Assembly: GCA_017484095.1 (NCBI GenBank)
Contig: JAFUTU010000032.1
Coordinates: forward strand, 1 to 64,000
Source of the DNA: Ruminococcus sp.
Lineage (GTDB): Bacteria; Bacillota; Clostridia; Oscillospirales; Ruminococcaceae
Direction: 5' to 3'
Length of the DNA stretch: 64,000 nucleotides
This document shows positions 1 to 7,099 of the stretch, in pieces (the first letter of the stretch is position 1; the number at the start of each line of letters is the position of its first letter). The translations under genes were made by a program, and so were the position numbers. The notes beneath the pieces were generated by a model, which saw only the letters and a program-made list of their open reading frames with translations, ran no database searches and was not told where the DNA came from.

Positions 1-21
1 TCAATTTTGAGGCTTCTGGCC

Positions 22-143
22 TATGTCGGTGATCATTGAGACGAGGTCACACCTGTTCCCTTGCCGAACACAGAAGTTAAGCTCGTCTTCGCTCAAGATA
101 CTTGGACGGCAGCGTCCCGGGAAAATAGGTTGTCGCCGGCATA
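22..143 (+). rRNA. rrf: 5S ribosomal RNA
   Basis: The 5' and 3' ends pair as the terminal helix of 5S rRNA: TATGTCGGTGAT at the start against TTGTCGCCGGCATA at the end. The conserved core CCGAACACAGAAGTTAAGC lies between them at about 64-82. The length of about 120 nt fits the family. The first 20 bases of the window are probably the 23S-5S spacer, so this is the end of an rRNA operon. Exact ends are judged from helix pairing and may be off by a base or two. Confidence 0.95.
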
Positions 144-146
144 AAG

Positions 147-170
147 AGGGTATCCGTTAATGGGTACCCT
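147..170 (+). other. spacer hairpin between 5S and tRNA-Asn
   Basis: AGGGTA at 147-152 pairs with TACCCT at 165-170, with a further CC/GG pair inside. No T tract follows, so it is not a terminator. It is more likely an RNA-processing structure between the 5S rRNA and the tRNA on one transcript. The role is inferred from position. Confidence 0.4.
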
Positions 171-175
171 TATAT

Positions 176-248
176 TCCTCCTTAGCTCAGTCGGTAGAGC
201 ATTCGGCTGTTAACCGAAGGGTCGTTGGTTCGAGTCCAACAGGGGGAG
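176..248 (+). tRNA. tRNA-Asn (GTT)
   Basis: A 73-nt cloverleaf. The acceptor strand TCCTCCT pairs with AGGGGGA (one G-T), followed by discriminator G; CCA is not encoded. The D arm contains AGCTCAGTCGGTAGAGC. The anticodon arm TTCGG-CTGTTAA-CCGAA gives anticodon GTT, which reads Asn codons. The T arm contains GGTTCGAGTCC. It follows 5S rRNA closely and precedes a strong terminator, so it is the last gene of the rRNA operon. Confidence 0.97.
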
Positions 249-260
249 CTAAGTTTGATA

Positions 261-296
261 GATCCGAATCGCTGTTTATGCGGTTCGGATCTTTTT
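261..296 (+). terminator. terminator of the rRNA/tRNA operon
   Basis: GATCCGAATCGC at 261-272 pairs with GCGGTTCGGATC around a short loop, and TTTTT follows at once. This is a strong intrinsic terminator 12 nt after the tRNA. Confidence 0.9.
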
Positions 297-368
297 ATTT
301 TGTATTGTAAATGCTGTTATCGGCATAGTATTTGTTTCACTGTAGCTGAATCGTTATAATGAAAATAT

Positions 369-382
369 TTAAAAATCATTCC
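369..382 (+). promoter_or_regulatory. 14-bp box shared with the taurine transporter promoter
   Basis: TTAAAAATCATTCC lies exactly 12 bp upstream of the -35 hexamer at 395. The identical 14-mer lies exactly 12 bp upstream of the -35 at 17089. Same sequence and same spacing point to a binding site for a common regulator, probably of sulfur metabolism. Regulator identity is unknown. Confidence 0.6.
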
Positions 383-394
383 TCCTCGCAGTCG

Positions 395-423
395 TTGACA
401 TACTATACTAGATAATATATAAT
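395..423 (+). promoter_or_regulatory. consensus sigma-A promoter of the rhodanese-TusA-DsrE gene
   Basis: -35 TTGACA (395-400), a 17-bp spacer, and -10 TATAAT (418-423). This is a perfect consensus in both hexamers. Transcription should start near 430, about 33 nt before the start codon. Confidence 0.85.
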
Positions 424-462
424 TATGTTTGAAATTTAACTGTTTGGAAAGGAAGGATCACT

Positions 463-1500
463 ATGTCGGCGCATGGAGTTGAGGCTAAAAAGATCTTGGC
501 TGAGGACTTTGCCAAGCTTGACCACAGTAAAGTTACGGTGCTCGATCTGAGAGAGCCGGACGAGGTTCTCGTCAAGAACTTTGACGGTGCGATAAATGTG
601 CCGTTTTCTAAGATAGGAACGGGTCTTGATGCTGTTCCGAAGGATAGAACAGTTTATGTGATTTGCAGAATGGGAGACTTTTCGGAGGAGGTTGCCGAGA
701 TACTTGCCGACAGGGGCTACGATGCTTACAGCGTTGAGGGAGGCTACGACGCTTTTGCCGAGATAATTAAAAATGCAGAGCCTCTTTTTATCGACGCAAA
801 GGGGCTAAAATGCCCGGGACCTATCGTAAAGGTCGCAGATACCATAAAAGACTTGCATACGGGCCAGCGTGTATACGTTGAGGCTACCGAGGATGCTTTC
901 TATTCCGATATCAAGGTATGGTGCGACAGGACAGGCAATAAGCTGCTCGACATTAGCTTCAATGACGGTGTGATAAAGGCCAATATCGAGAAAAGCCCTG
1001 CACAGACCAGTAGAGCTGCCGTTTCCGGCGGAGATGATAAGACATTTGTGGTTTTCAGCGGAGACCTTGACAAGACAATAGCTGCATTCATCATGGCAAA
1101 CGGTGCAGCTGCGATGGGTAGAAGGGTGACTATATTCTTTACCTTCTGGGGACTGAATATACTTAGACGTACCGAGAGGGTCAGCGTGCGGAAGGCCTTC
1201 ATAGAGAAAATGTTCGGTCTTATGATGCCCCGCGGGACAAAAAAGCTCGGGCTGTCGAGAATGAATATGTGCGGCATGGGCGCTAAAATGATAAGGAGCA
1301 TAATGAAGAGCAAGGGCGTGGATTCGCTGGAGGAGCTGATTCAGCAGGCGATAGAGCACGGAGTAAGACTTGTGGCTTGCCAGATGTCTATGGATATCAT
1401 GGGTATCCATAAGGAGGAGCTTATCGACGGCGTAGAGCTGGGCGGCGTTTCTACTTTCTTGGGTTCCGGAGAGCAGTCGGATATGAGTTTGTTTATCTGA
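463..1500 (+). CDS. rhodanese - TusA - DsrE three-domain sulfur transfer protein
   Basis: A 345-aa protein of three sulfur-relay modules. Residues 1-105 are rhodanese-like, with a candidate persulfide cysteine C68 in the loop CRMGDFSEE. Residues about 110-185 are TusA/SirA-like, with the KCPGPIVK motif and C117 as sulfur carrier. Residues about 195-345 are DsrE/DsrF-like, with conserved cysteines C270 (MNMCGMG) and C306. The order suggests sulfur handed from a persulfide through the TusA cysteine to the DsrE module within one chain. Similar module strings occur at the C-terminus of CoA-disulfide reductases, but no FAD domain is present here. The start is fixed by GGAAGG 8 nt upstream. Its promoter shares a box with the taurine transporter promoter, so I infer a role in sulfur assimilation; substrate unknown. 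A terminator follows, so it is monocistronic. Confidence 0.85.
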   Translation: MSAHGVEAKKILAEDFAKLDHSKVTVLDLREPDEVLVKNFDGAINVPFSKIGTGLDAVPKDRTVYVICRMGDFSEEVAEILADRGYDAYSVEGGYDAFAEIIKNAEPLFIDAKGLKCPGPIVKVADTIKDLHTGQRVYVEATEDAFYSDIKVWCDRTGNKLLDISFNDGVIKANIEKSPAQTSRAAVSGGDDKTFVVFSGDLDKTIAAFIMANGAAAMGRRVTIFFTFWGLNILRRTERVSVRKAFIEKMFGLMMPRGTKKLGLSRMNMCGMGAKMIRSIMKSKGVDSLEELIQQAIEHGVRLVACQMSMDIMGIHKEELIDGVELGGVSTFLGSGEQSDMSLFI

Positions 1501-1559
1501 TAAAACGGACCTTGCACGGCTGCATCGGCAGGAGGCTTTACAAATTCAAGACATAAGAT

Positions 1560-1596
1560 ATCCCTGACAGTGTAAAAGGCTGTCGGGGATTTTTTA
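1560..1596 (+). terminator. terminator after the rhodanese-TusA-DsrE gene
   Basis: ATCCCTGACAG at 1560-1570 pairs with CTGTCGGGGAT at 1580-1590, followed by TTTTTT. The gap 1501-1674 otherwise holds only the inverted repeat at 1623. Confidence 0.9.
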
Positions 1597-1622
1597 TGGC
1601 AAACTAAAATAATAGCAAAGAC

Positions 1623-1662
1623 TATGTGCTTGAAAGGTAATATAGCCTTTAATATGCACATA
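1623..1662 (+). promoter_or_regulatory. 40-bp inverted repeat upstream of the copper cluster
   Basis: Arms TATGTGC (1623-1629) and GCACATA (1656-1662), with an inner AAAGG/CCTTT pair. A weak promoter sits inside it: TTGAAA at 1630-1635, 17 bp, TATGCA at 1653-1658. An operator overlapping the promoter of the copper genes is the natural reading. It does not match the CopY box or the CsoR palindrome as I know them. Confidence 0.4.
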
Positions 1663-1707
1663 AAAAACACATAATTGACTGCTATGATATATTGCGAGGT
1701 GAAGTCT

Positions 1708-3030
1708 ATGGCTGATACCACATCATATCACTTGAAGATATCGGGAATGTATTGCGTTCAATGCGAGCACAGGATAGCAAAAGCTTTGCAAAATATTAAA
1801 GGCGTTAATAATATCAATGTCAGCTACAAAAAAGCAAAAGCAGACTTTGAAAGCGACAATTCCGTTTCCTACGACAATATCGTAAAAGTAATTGAGGACG
1901 AGGGTTACACGGTCGCAGGCTTGGCAGACAGGAACTTCCCCGTTAAGGGGGTCGCTTCACTTGCGGCGATCATCTTGCTCTATGTGGTTTTACAGTACAC
2001 CGGTCTGCTTAACAAGCTTGCCCCATCACAGCTTGCACAGTCGGGAATGGGGTACGGAGCTCTGTTTTTCATAGGCGTCGTTACATCTGTACACTGCGTA
2101 GCCATGTGCGGCGGTATCAGCCTTTCTCAAAGCATACCCGATGAAAACGGCAGAAAAAGCTCCTTTGTCAGACCGCTTATGTACAATCTCGGACGGGTCG
2201 TGTCATATACGGCAATAGGTGCAGTTCTCGGCACGGTAGGGTATTTCATTGGCGGCGGTTCGGGTGTATCACTTCCGCTGAACTTGCAGGGAATAATAAA
2301 AATAATTGCGGGGCTTATGCTGCTTATTATGGGGCTGCGGCTTATCGGCGTATTTTCATGGCTGCAAAGGCTGTCTGTTTCCTTACCGAAAGGACTTGTG
2401 CGAACAGTAGGAAAAGCTTCGGTAAAGAGCAGGGCACCGTTCAATATCGGCCTTTTGAATGGCTTTATGCCCTGCGGTCCGCTTCAGGCTATGTGGCTTA
2501 TAGCTCTCAGCAGCGGCAGTCCGTTAAAGGGAGCGCTGTCAATGCTGCTTTTTGCTCTGGGTACGCTGCCGCTGATGCTGGGACTTGGCTCTCTTGTGGC
2601 GGTACTTGGTAAGAAATTTGCCCATGCAGTACAGAGCATTGGAGCTGTGATCGTCGCGGTCATGGGTCTTGCACTTCTGACACAGGGCGGTGTATTGAGC
2701 GGCATTCTTCCGACAACAATAGTATCGGAAGGCTCGGTAAAGGACACCGCAGTAAACATCGGCGGCGTGCAGATAATAGACAGCGAGCTGACCTCAGGCA
2801 AATATCCTGAAATAACTGTGCAGGCAGGCGTGCCCGTCCGCTGGAATATCCATGCTGAAAAAAGCAGCATAAACGGCTGCAATTACATGATAGTCTGCAA
2901 AGATCTCGATCTGGAATATGAATTTCACGAGGGGGACAATATCATTGAATTCACTCCCGAAAGTGCAGGAGATATAAGCTATTCCTGCTGGATGGGAATG
3001 ATATACGGAAATATACACGTTACAGAGTAA
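1708..3030 (+). CDS. HMA - UreH/TauE-like membrane - cupredoxin fusion protein
   Basis: A 440-aa protein in three parts. An N-terminal heavy-metal-associated domain has the metal-binding motif GMYCVQC. A membrane domain of six or seven helices follows (UreH/DsbD-like family, about residues 75-330), with VTSVHCVAMCGG and LNGFMPCGPLQAMW, typical cysteine-bearing motifs of this family. The last 85 residues look like a cupredoxin (about 350-440), with candidate ligands in SYSCWMGM. Homologues with this layout occur beside CopA pumps. I infer copper transfer or export across the membrane. ATG 1708 is chosen because GAGGTG lies 6 nt before it; a TTG at 1675 has no ribosome site. It leads the copper operon, with 12 nt to the next gene. 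Confidence 0.8.
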   Translation: MADTTSYHLKISGMYCVQCEHRIAKALQNIKGVNNINVSYKKAKADFESDNSVSYDNIVKVIEDEGYTVAGLADRNFPVKGVASLAAIILLYVVLQYTGLLNKLAPSQLAQSGMGYGALFFIGVVTSVHCVAMCGGISLSQSIPDENGRKSSFVRPLMYNLGRVVSYTAIGAVLGTVGYFIGGGSGVSLPLNLQGIIKIIAGLMLLIMGLRLIGVFSWLQRLSVSLPKGLVRTVGKASVKSRAPFNIGLLNGFMPCGPLQAMWLIALSSGSPLKGALSMLLFALGTLPLMLGLGSLVAVLGKKFAHAVQSIGAVIVAVMGLALLTQGGVLSGILPTTIVSEGSVKDTAVNIGGVQIIDSELTSGKYPEITVQAGVPVRWNIHAEKSSINGCNYMIVCKDLDLEYEFHEGDNIIEFTPESAGDISYSCWMGMIYGNIHVTE

Positions 3031-3042
3031 GGAGAGTTTATT

Positions 3043-3339
3043 ATGAAAAAATCTGTCATTTTAATTTCAGCTGTGCTCAGTATTATGCTTAGCTCTTGCG
3101 GAACAGATATTGAACAGGCTGCTCTTGAACCGGTCGGCGCAGAGGTCACTACTACTTCTCAGACTGAGACTGAGTACACTCAAACGACAACTGCGCAGCA
3201 GACCTCTGTCGCTGACGGCGCTCCGAATGCAGAGTGCTGTACACCGCAGACCGATCCAGAACAGATACCGGAAGAAGATCAGATACCAAGCTGCTGTTCA
3301 CCTGATCTTTCACAGATCGGCGGCTGCTGCGGTGAATAA
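3043..3339 (+). CDS. small cysteine-rich lipoprotein, likely copper binding
   Basis: A 98-aa precursor. The signal peptide ends in a lipobox (MLSSCG), so the mature protein is probably lipid-anchored outside the membrane. A Thr/Gln/Glu-rich linker follows, then three vicinal cysteine pairs in the last 35 residues (AECC, SCCSP, GGCCGE). Such CC pairs suit binding of soft metals. It lies between two membrane copper proteins and has its own AAGGAG site. I infer an extracytoplasmic copper buffer. I recognise no family. Confidence 0.7.
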   Translation: MKKSVILISAVLSIMLSSCGTDIEQAALEPVGAEVTTTSQTETEYTQTTTAQQTSVADGAPNAECCTPQTDPEQIPEEDQIPSCCSPDLSQIGGCCGE

Positions 3340-3351
3340 GGAGGGTGCGCT

Positions 3352-5862
3352 TTGGAGCAATATAATGTTACAGGAATGAGCTGTGCTGCGTGCAGCACAA
3401 GAGTAGAAAAGGCTGTGTCGGCGGTGGAGGGTGTTACTTCTGTCTCGGTGAGTCTGCTTACAAATTCAATGGGCGTTGAGGGAACGGCAAGCTCGTCAGA
3501 CATAATAAAGGCTGTGGAAAATGCGGGTTATGGGGCTTCAATAAAAGGAAAAGAGAATAAAGCTGACAGTGCAGACGAGCTTATTGACAGGGAAACACCC
3601 CTGATGATAAAACGGCTTATCGCATCGGTTATCGTATTGCTGCCTCTTATGTATCTTTCAATGGGGCACATGATGTGGGGCTGGCCGCTGCCCTCATGGT
3701 TTGACGGAAACCACGTTGCAATGGGGCTTGTTCAGCTTTTGCTGACGGCAGTTATTATGGTGATAAATCAGAAATTCTTTATCAGCGGATTCAAGGCGGT
3801 CATTCACAGAAGCCCGAATATGGACACGCTGGTGGCAATGGGCTCAGGCATTTCGTTTTTGTGGAGCGTTTATGTGCTGTTTCATATGACAGGTGCAGTC
3901 GTTTCAGGTAATGAGAAAGCCGTCATGGACGACATGATGAACTTCTATTTTGAAGCGGCAGCGATGATCCTTACGCTTATTACGGTAGGAAAGACCCTTG
4001 AAGCCTACTCCAAGGGCAAGACCACAAACGCACTCAAAGGGCTTATGGAGCTTTCTCCGAAAACGGCGGTGGTCGAGCGTGACGGCAAGGAGCAGACCAT
4101 TCCTGCGGAGCAGGTGAGGATAGGCGATGTGTTCCTCGTGCGCCCCGGAGAGCATATACCGGTTGATGGAATTGTGAAAGACGGTTCAAGTGCAATTGAT
4201 GAATCTGCGCTGACGGGTGAGAGTATTCCCGTTGACAAGCTTGCAGGCGACAGCGTTTCGGCAGGAACGATAAATCAGTCGGGCTTTCTGCGGTGCGAGG
4301 CGGTAAAGGTCGGTGAGGATACGGCGCTATCCCAGATAATCAAAATGGTAAGTGATGCCGCAGCGACCAAAGCTCCTATTGCAAAGCTAGCAGACAGGGT
4401 ATCGGGAGTGTTCGTACCTGCGGTAATCGGAATTGCACTTGTAACGCTGGTGATATGGCTTGCAGTGGGGCAGACGGCAGGTTATGCACTGGAGAGGGCT
4501 ATCTCGGTGCTTGTTATAAGCTGCCCCTGTGCGTTGGGGCTTGCAACGCCTGTATCTATTATGGTGGGCAGCGGTGTCGGTGCGAAAAACGGCATACTTT
4601 TCAAGACCGCAGTCTCCCTCGAAGAGACCGGCAAGGCACAGATAGTAGTCCTGGACAAGACGGGAACGATCACAAAGGGCGAGCCATCTGTTACTGATAT
4701 TATCCCTATCGGCGCAGACGAAAAGGCGCTTGTGGAGACAGCATACGCGCTCGAACAGAAAAGCGAACATCCCCTTGCAAGGGCAATTGTTACCTATGCA
4801 GAGGGTCATGACACAGCGCTGACGGAGGTCACTGATTTCCAAGCGCTGTCAGGCAGCGGGCTGACTGCAAGACTGAGCGGCACTGAATATTTCGGCGGTA
4901 ACGAAGAACTTATCGGCAGCAAGGTGAAAATACCTGACGATGCAAAACAGGATGCACAGCAGCTTGCTGACGATGGCAAAACGCCCCTGTTTTTCGCGGA
5001 CGAAAACAGGCTACTCGGCATTATCGCCGTGGCAGATACGATCAAAGAGGATTCTCATGATGCGATAGAGCAGCTCAAAAATATGGGGCTTAAAACAGTT
5101 ATGCTGACAGGCGACAATGAACGCACGGCAAATGCAATAGGAAGACAAGTCGGCGTGGATATGGTCATCGCGGGGGTGCTTCCCGATGAAAAGGAGCGTG
5201 TGGTTCGCGAGCTGCAAGAGCAGGGCAAGGTCGCTATGATCGGCGACGGCATCAACGATGCCCCTGCACTGACAAGGGCTGATATAGGTATCGCTATCGG
5301 CGCAGGAACTGATGTGGCGATAGATGCCGCAGATGTGGTGCTGATGAAAAGCCGCCTGACTGATGCGGCGGCAGCACTCAGACTTAGCCGCTTTACAATG
5401 CGCAATATCAGGCAGAATCTGTTCTGGGCATTTATTTATAACATTATAGGTATCCCCCTTGCGGCGGGAGCCTATATCAAGCTGTTTGGCTGGGAGCTCA
5501 ACCCCATGTTCGGCGCTGCGGCTATGAGCCTTTCAAGCGTATCGGTGGTAACGAATGCGCTCAGGCTGAACCTTGTGAGGATATTTGATAACAAAAATGA
5601 CAGACCAAGAAAGAACACTGTTAAGGAGCTGAGCCGCGTGAATTTAGGCGGTAACACCTATACGCTGAAAATAGAGGGCATGATGTGCTCTCACTGTGAG
5701 GCAACAGTCAAGAAGTGCCTCGAAGATTTTGACGAGGTCCGGGAAGCAACAGCAAGCCATGAAAAGGGTACGGCGGTGATCGTGCTGTCGGGTGAGCTTA
5801 CGCACCTTGATGAAATGAAACAGGCAATAGCCAACAAGGGCTATGAGGTGATAGGAGGATAA
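3352..5862 (+). CDS. copA: copper-translocating P1B-type ATPase
   Basis: An 836-aa copper pump. It carries an N-terminal HMA domain (GMSCAAC, C11 and C14) and a second HMA domain at the C-terminus (GMMCSHC), an unusual placement. Core motifs are all present: TGES in the actuator domain, the transmembrane CPC (C391-P392-C393, ISCPCALGLATP), the phosphorylated D435 in DKTGT, SEHPLARA in the nucleotide domain, and GDGINDAPA. The first two helices are Met/His/Trp rich (SMGHMMWGW). The start is TTG, supported by AAGGAGGG 6 nt before it; no better start exists nearby. It exports Cu(I) from the cytoplasm. It lies in a tight operon, with the next gene 4 nt downstream. Confidence 0.95.
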   Translation: MEQYNVTGMSCAACSTRVEKAVSAVEGVTSVSVSLLTNSMGVEGTASSSDIIKAVENAGYGASIKGKENKADSADELIDRETPLMIKRLIASVIVLLPLMYLSMGHMMWGWPLPSWFDGNHVAMGLVQLLLTAVIMVINQKFFISGFKAVIHRSPNMDTLVAMGSGISFLWSVYVLFHMTGAVVSGNEKAVMDDMMNFYFEAAAMILTLITVGKTLEAYSKGKTTNALKGLMELSPKTAVVERDGKEQTIPAEQVRIGDVFLVRPGEHIPVDGIVKDGSSAIDESALTGESIPVDKLAGDSVSAGTINQSGFLRCEAVKVGEDTALSQIIKMVSDAAATKAPIAKLADRVSGVFVPAVIGIALVTLVIWLAVGQTAGYALERAISVLVISCPCALGLATPVSIMVGSGVGAKNGILFKTAVSLEETGKAQIVVLDKTGTITKGEPSVTDIIPIGADEKALVETAYALEQKSEHPLARAIVTYAEGHDTALTEVTDFQALSGSGLTARLSGTEYFGGNEELIGSKVKIPDDAKQDAQQLADDGKTPLFFADENRLLGIIAVADTIKEDSHDAIEQLKNMGLKTVMLTGDNERTANAIGRQVGVDMVIAGVLPDEKERVVRELQEQGKVAMIGDGINDAPALTRADIGIAIGAGTDVAIDAADVVLMKSRLTDAAAALRLSRFTMRNIRQNLFWAFIYNIIGIPLAAGAYIKLFGWELNPMFGAAAMSLSSVSVVTNALRLNLVRIFDNKNDRPRKNTVKELSRVNLGGNTYTLKIEGMMCSHCEATVKKCLEDFDEVREATASHEKGTAVIVLSGELTHLDEMKQAIANKGYEVIGG

Positions 5863-5866
5863 GAAT

Positions 5867-6370
5867 ATGAGAAAGATATTTTTAGCAATGACAGCAGCTG
5901 TGATGATGCTTGGCGTTTCGGGCTGCGGAAACACTCAGGAGCAGACGGCAGAGCAGTCGGCAGCAGAAGCGGTAAAGGAGAGGACTACCAAAGCGGCTCC
6001 TGAGAATAATGATCTTGTTATCCCCGTGAGCGAGGTATCGGAAACGGCAAAATTCTACCCCGTGACGGTCGAGGGCACAGATATGGAGGTCTTTGCGGTG
6101 AAGGACAGCAGCGGTAATATAAAGACCGCATTCAACACCTGCCAGTCCTGCTACACCTCGGGCAACGGCAGATATGAGCTTGAAGGCACAGACCTTGTGT
6201 GCCAGAACTGCGGCTTTCATTTCACCGCAGACCAGATAGGTCAGGGCGCAAACGGCGGCTGCAGTCCCTGGGCGATCAGTGCCGACGAGCGCACCGACGG
6301 CGAGGACACGATAACCATATCCTATGATTTCCTGGTAAGTTCAAATAATATTTTTGCAAACTGGAAATAA
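5867..6370 (+). CDS. DUF2318-type lipoprotein with two CxxC motifs
   Basis: A 167-aa precursor with a lipoprotein signal peptide (lipobox GVSGCG). The mature part holds NTCQSCYTSG and LVCQNCGFHF, the paired CxxC motifs of the DUF2318 family, often called Fe-S membrane protein. That family sits next to iron or copper transport genes; its exact chemistry is not settled. AGGAGG lies 6 nt before the ATG, which follows copA by 4 nt. It is probably the last gene of the first copper transcript, because a promoter follows. Confidence 0.75.
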   Translation: MRKIFLAMTAAVMMLGVSGCGNTQEQTAEQSAAEAVKERTTKAAPENNDLVIPVSEVSETAKFYPVTVEGTDMEVFAVKDSSGNIKTAFNTCQSCYTSGNGRYELEGTDLVCQNCGFHFTADQIGQGANGGCSPWAISADERTDGEDTITISYDFLVSSNNIFANWK

Positions 6371-6373
6371 TAC

Positions 6374-6413
6374 TTTACTTTTCCGATAGATATGGTATAA
6401 TTATGATCGGAAA
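6374..6413 (+). promoter_or_regulatory. promoter with flanking inverted repeat before the copper two-component system
   Basis: -35 TTTACT (6374-6379), a 16-bp spacer, and -10 TATAAT (6396-6401). The -10 is bracketed by a perfect inverted repeat, TTTCCGAT (6380-6387) and ATCGGAAA (6406-6413). A dimeric regulator bound here would touch the spacer and the start site, which suits repression or autoregulation. The regulator is not known. Confidence 0.6.
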
Positions 6414-6427
6414 CGAGGTGAACGGCT

Positions 6428-7099
6428 GTGAATGTGCTTACAGTGGATGATGAAGCAAAGATCAGGGAAGCGGTCTCAGATTATCTTACCCACAAGGGAA
6501 TGACTGTGCTGACCGCAGAAAACGGCAGACAGGCGCTTGGGATTTTCAGCATGAAGCAGGTCGATTTTATAATTCTCGACCTTATGCTGCCCGATATTAC
6601 GGGAGAGGAGATATGCCGCCGTATCCGTGAGAGCTCTTCGGTGCCGATCATTATGCTGACGGCGAAATCTCAAGAAGAGGATATGCTCAGAGGGCTCGAT
6701 CTCGGTGCTGACGATTACATCAAAAAGCCGTTCAGTCTTAAAGAGCTTTATGCGAGAATGCAGACTGTTCTTCGCAGAAGCGGCAGACCGAGTGTTATGC
6801 AGAGCTACGGCGAGCTGTGCGTTGATATGCAGGAAAAGAAGCTTCACAAAAACGGTGATGAGATACAGCTCACCGCCAGCGAGTGGAAGCTGCTGGACGT
6901 TTTTCTCAAAAATGCAGGGCGGGTGCTCTCCCGTGAGCAGCTTATCGAAATGGCGTTCGGGCTTGACTTTGATTCTTATGACAGAGCCATTGACACACAC
7001 ATCAAAAACCTGCGCCGCAAAATTGAAAATGATCCGCATTTTCCGGAATACATCAAGACTGTTCACGGCATGGGCTATCGGTTTGAGGTGAGCGGATGA
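6428..7099 (+). CDS. OmpR-family response regulator
   Basis: A 223-aa regulator. The receiver domain has the acidic pair D7-D8, phospho-acceptor D51 (ILDLMLPD), and the conserved Thr and Lys (MLTAKS, IKKPF). A winged-helix DNA-binding domain follows (about 125-223). The GTG start at 6428 has GAGGTG 6 nt upstream. It overlaps the sensor kinase by 4 nt (ATGA), so the two are translationally coupled. Its place directly after the copper genes suggests it controls them, as CusR-like systems do; this is inferred from neighbours. Confidence 0.9.
   Translation: MNVLTVDDEAKIREAVSDYLTHKGMTVLTAENGRQALGIFSMKQVDFIILDLMLPDITGEEICRRIRESSSVPIIMLTAKSQEEDMLRGLDLGADDYIKKPFSLKELYARMQTVLRRSGRPSVMQSYGELCVDMQEKKLHKNGDEIQLTASEWKLLDVFLKNAGRVLSREQLIEMAFGLDFDSYDRAIDTHIKNLRRKIENDPHFPEYIKTVHGMGYRFEVSG

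Noticed and set aside
805..1410. Long open frames opposite to real genes, such as the 201-codon frame on the minus strand here
   Set aside because: They lack ribosome sites, domains or promoters and lie entirely opposite convincing genes.
1675..1707. An earlier TTG start for the copper membrane fusion protein
   Set aside because: No ribosome site before it, while GAGGTG stands 6 nt before ATG 1708, and the HMA domain starts after that ATG.
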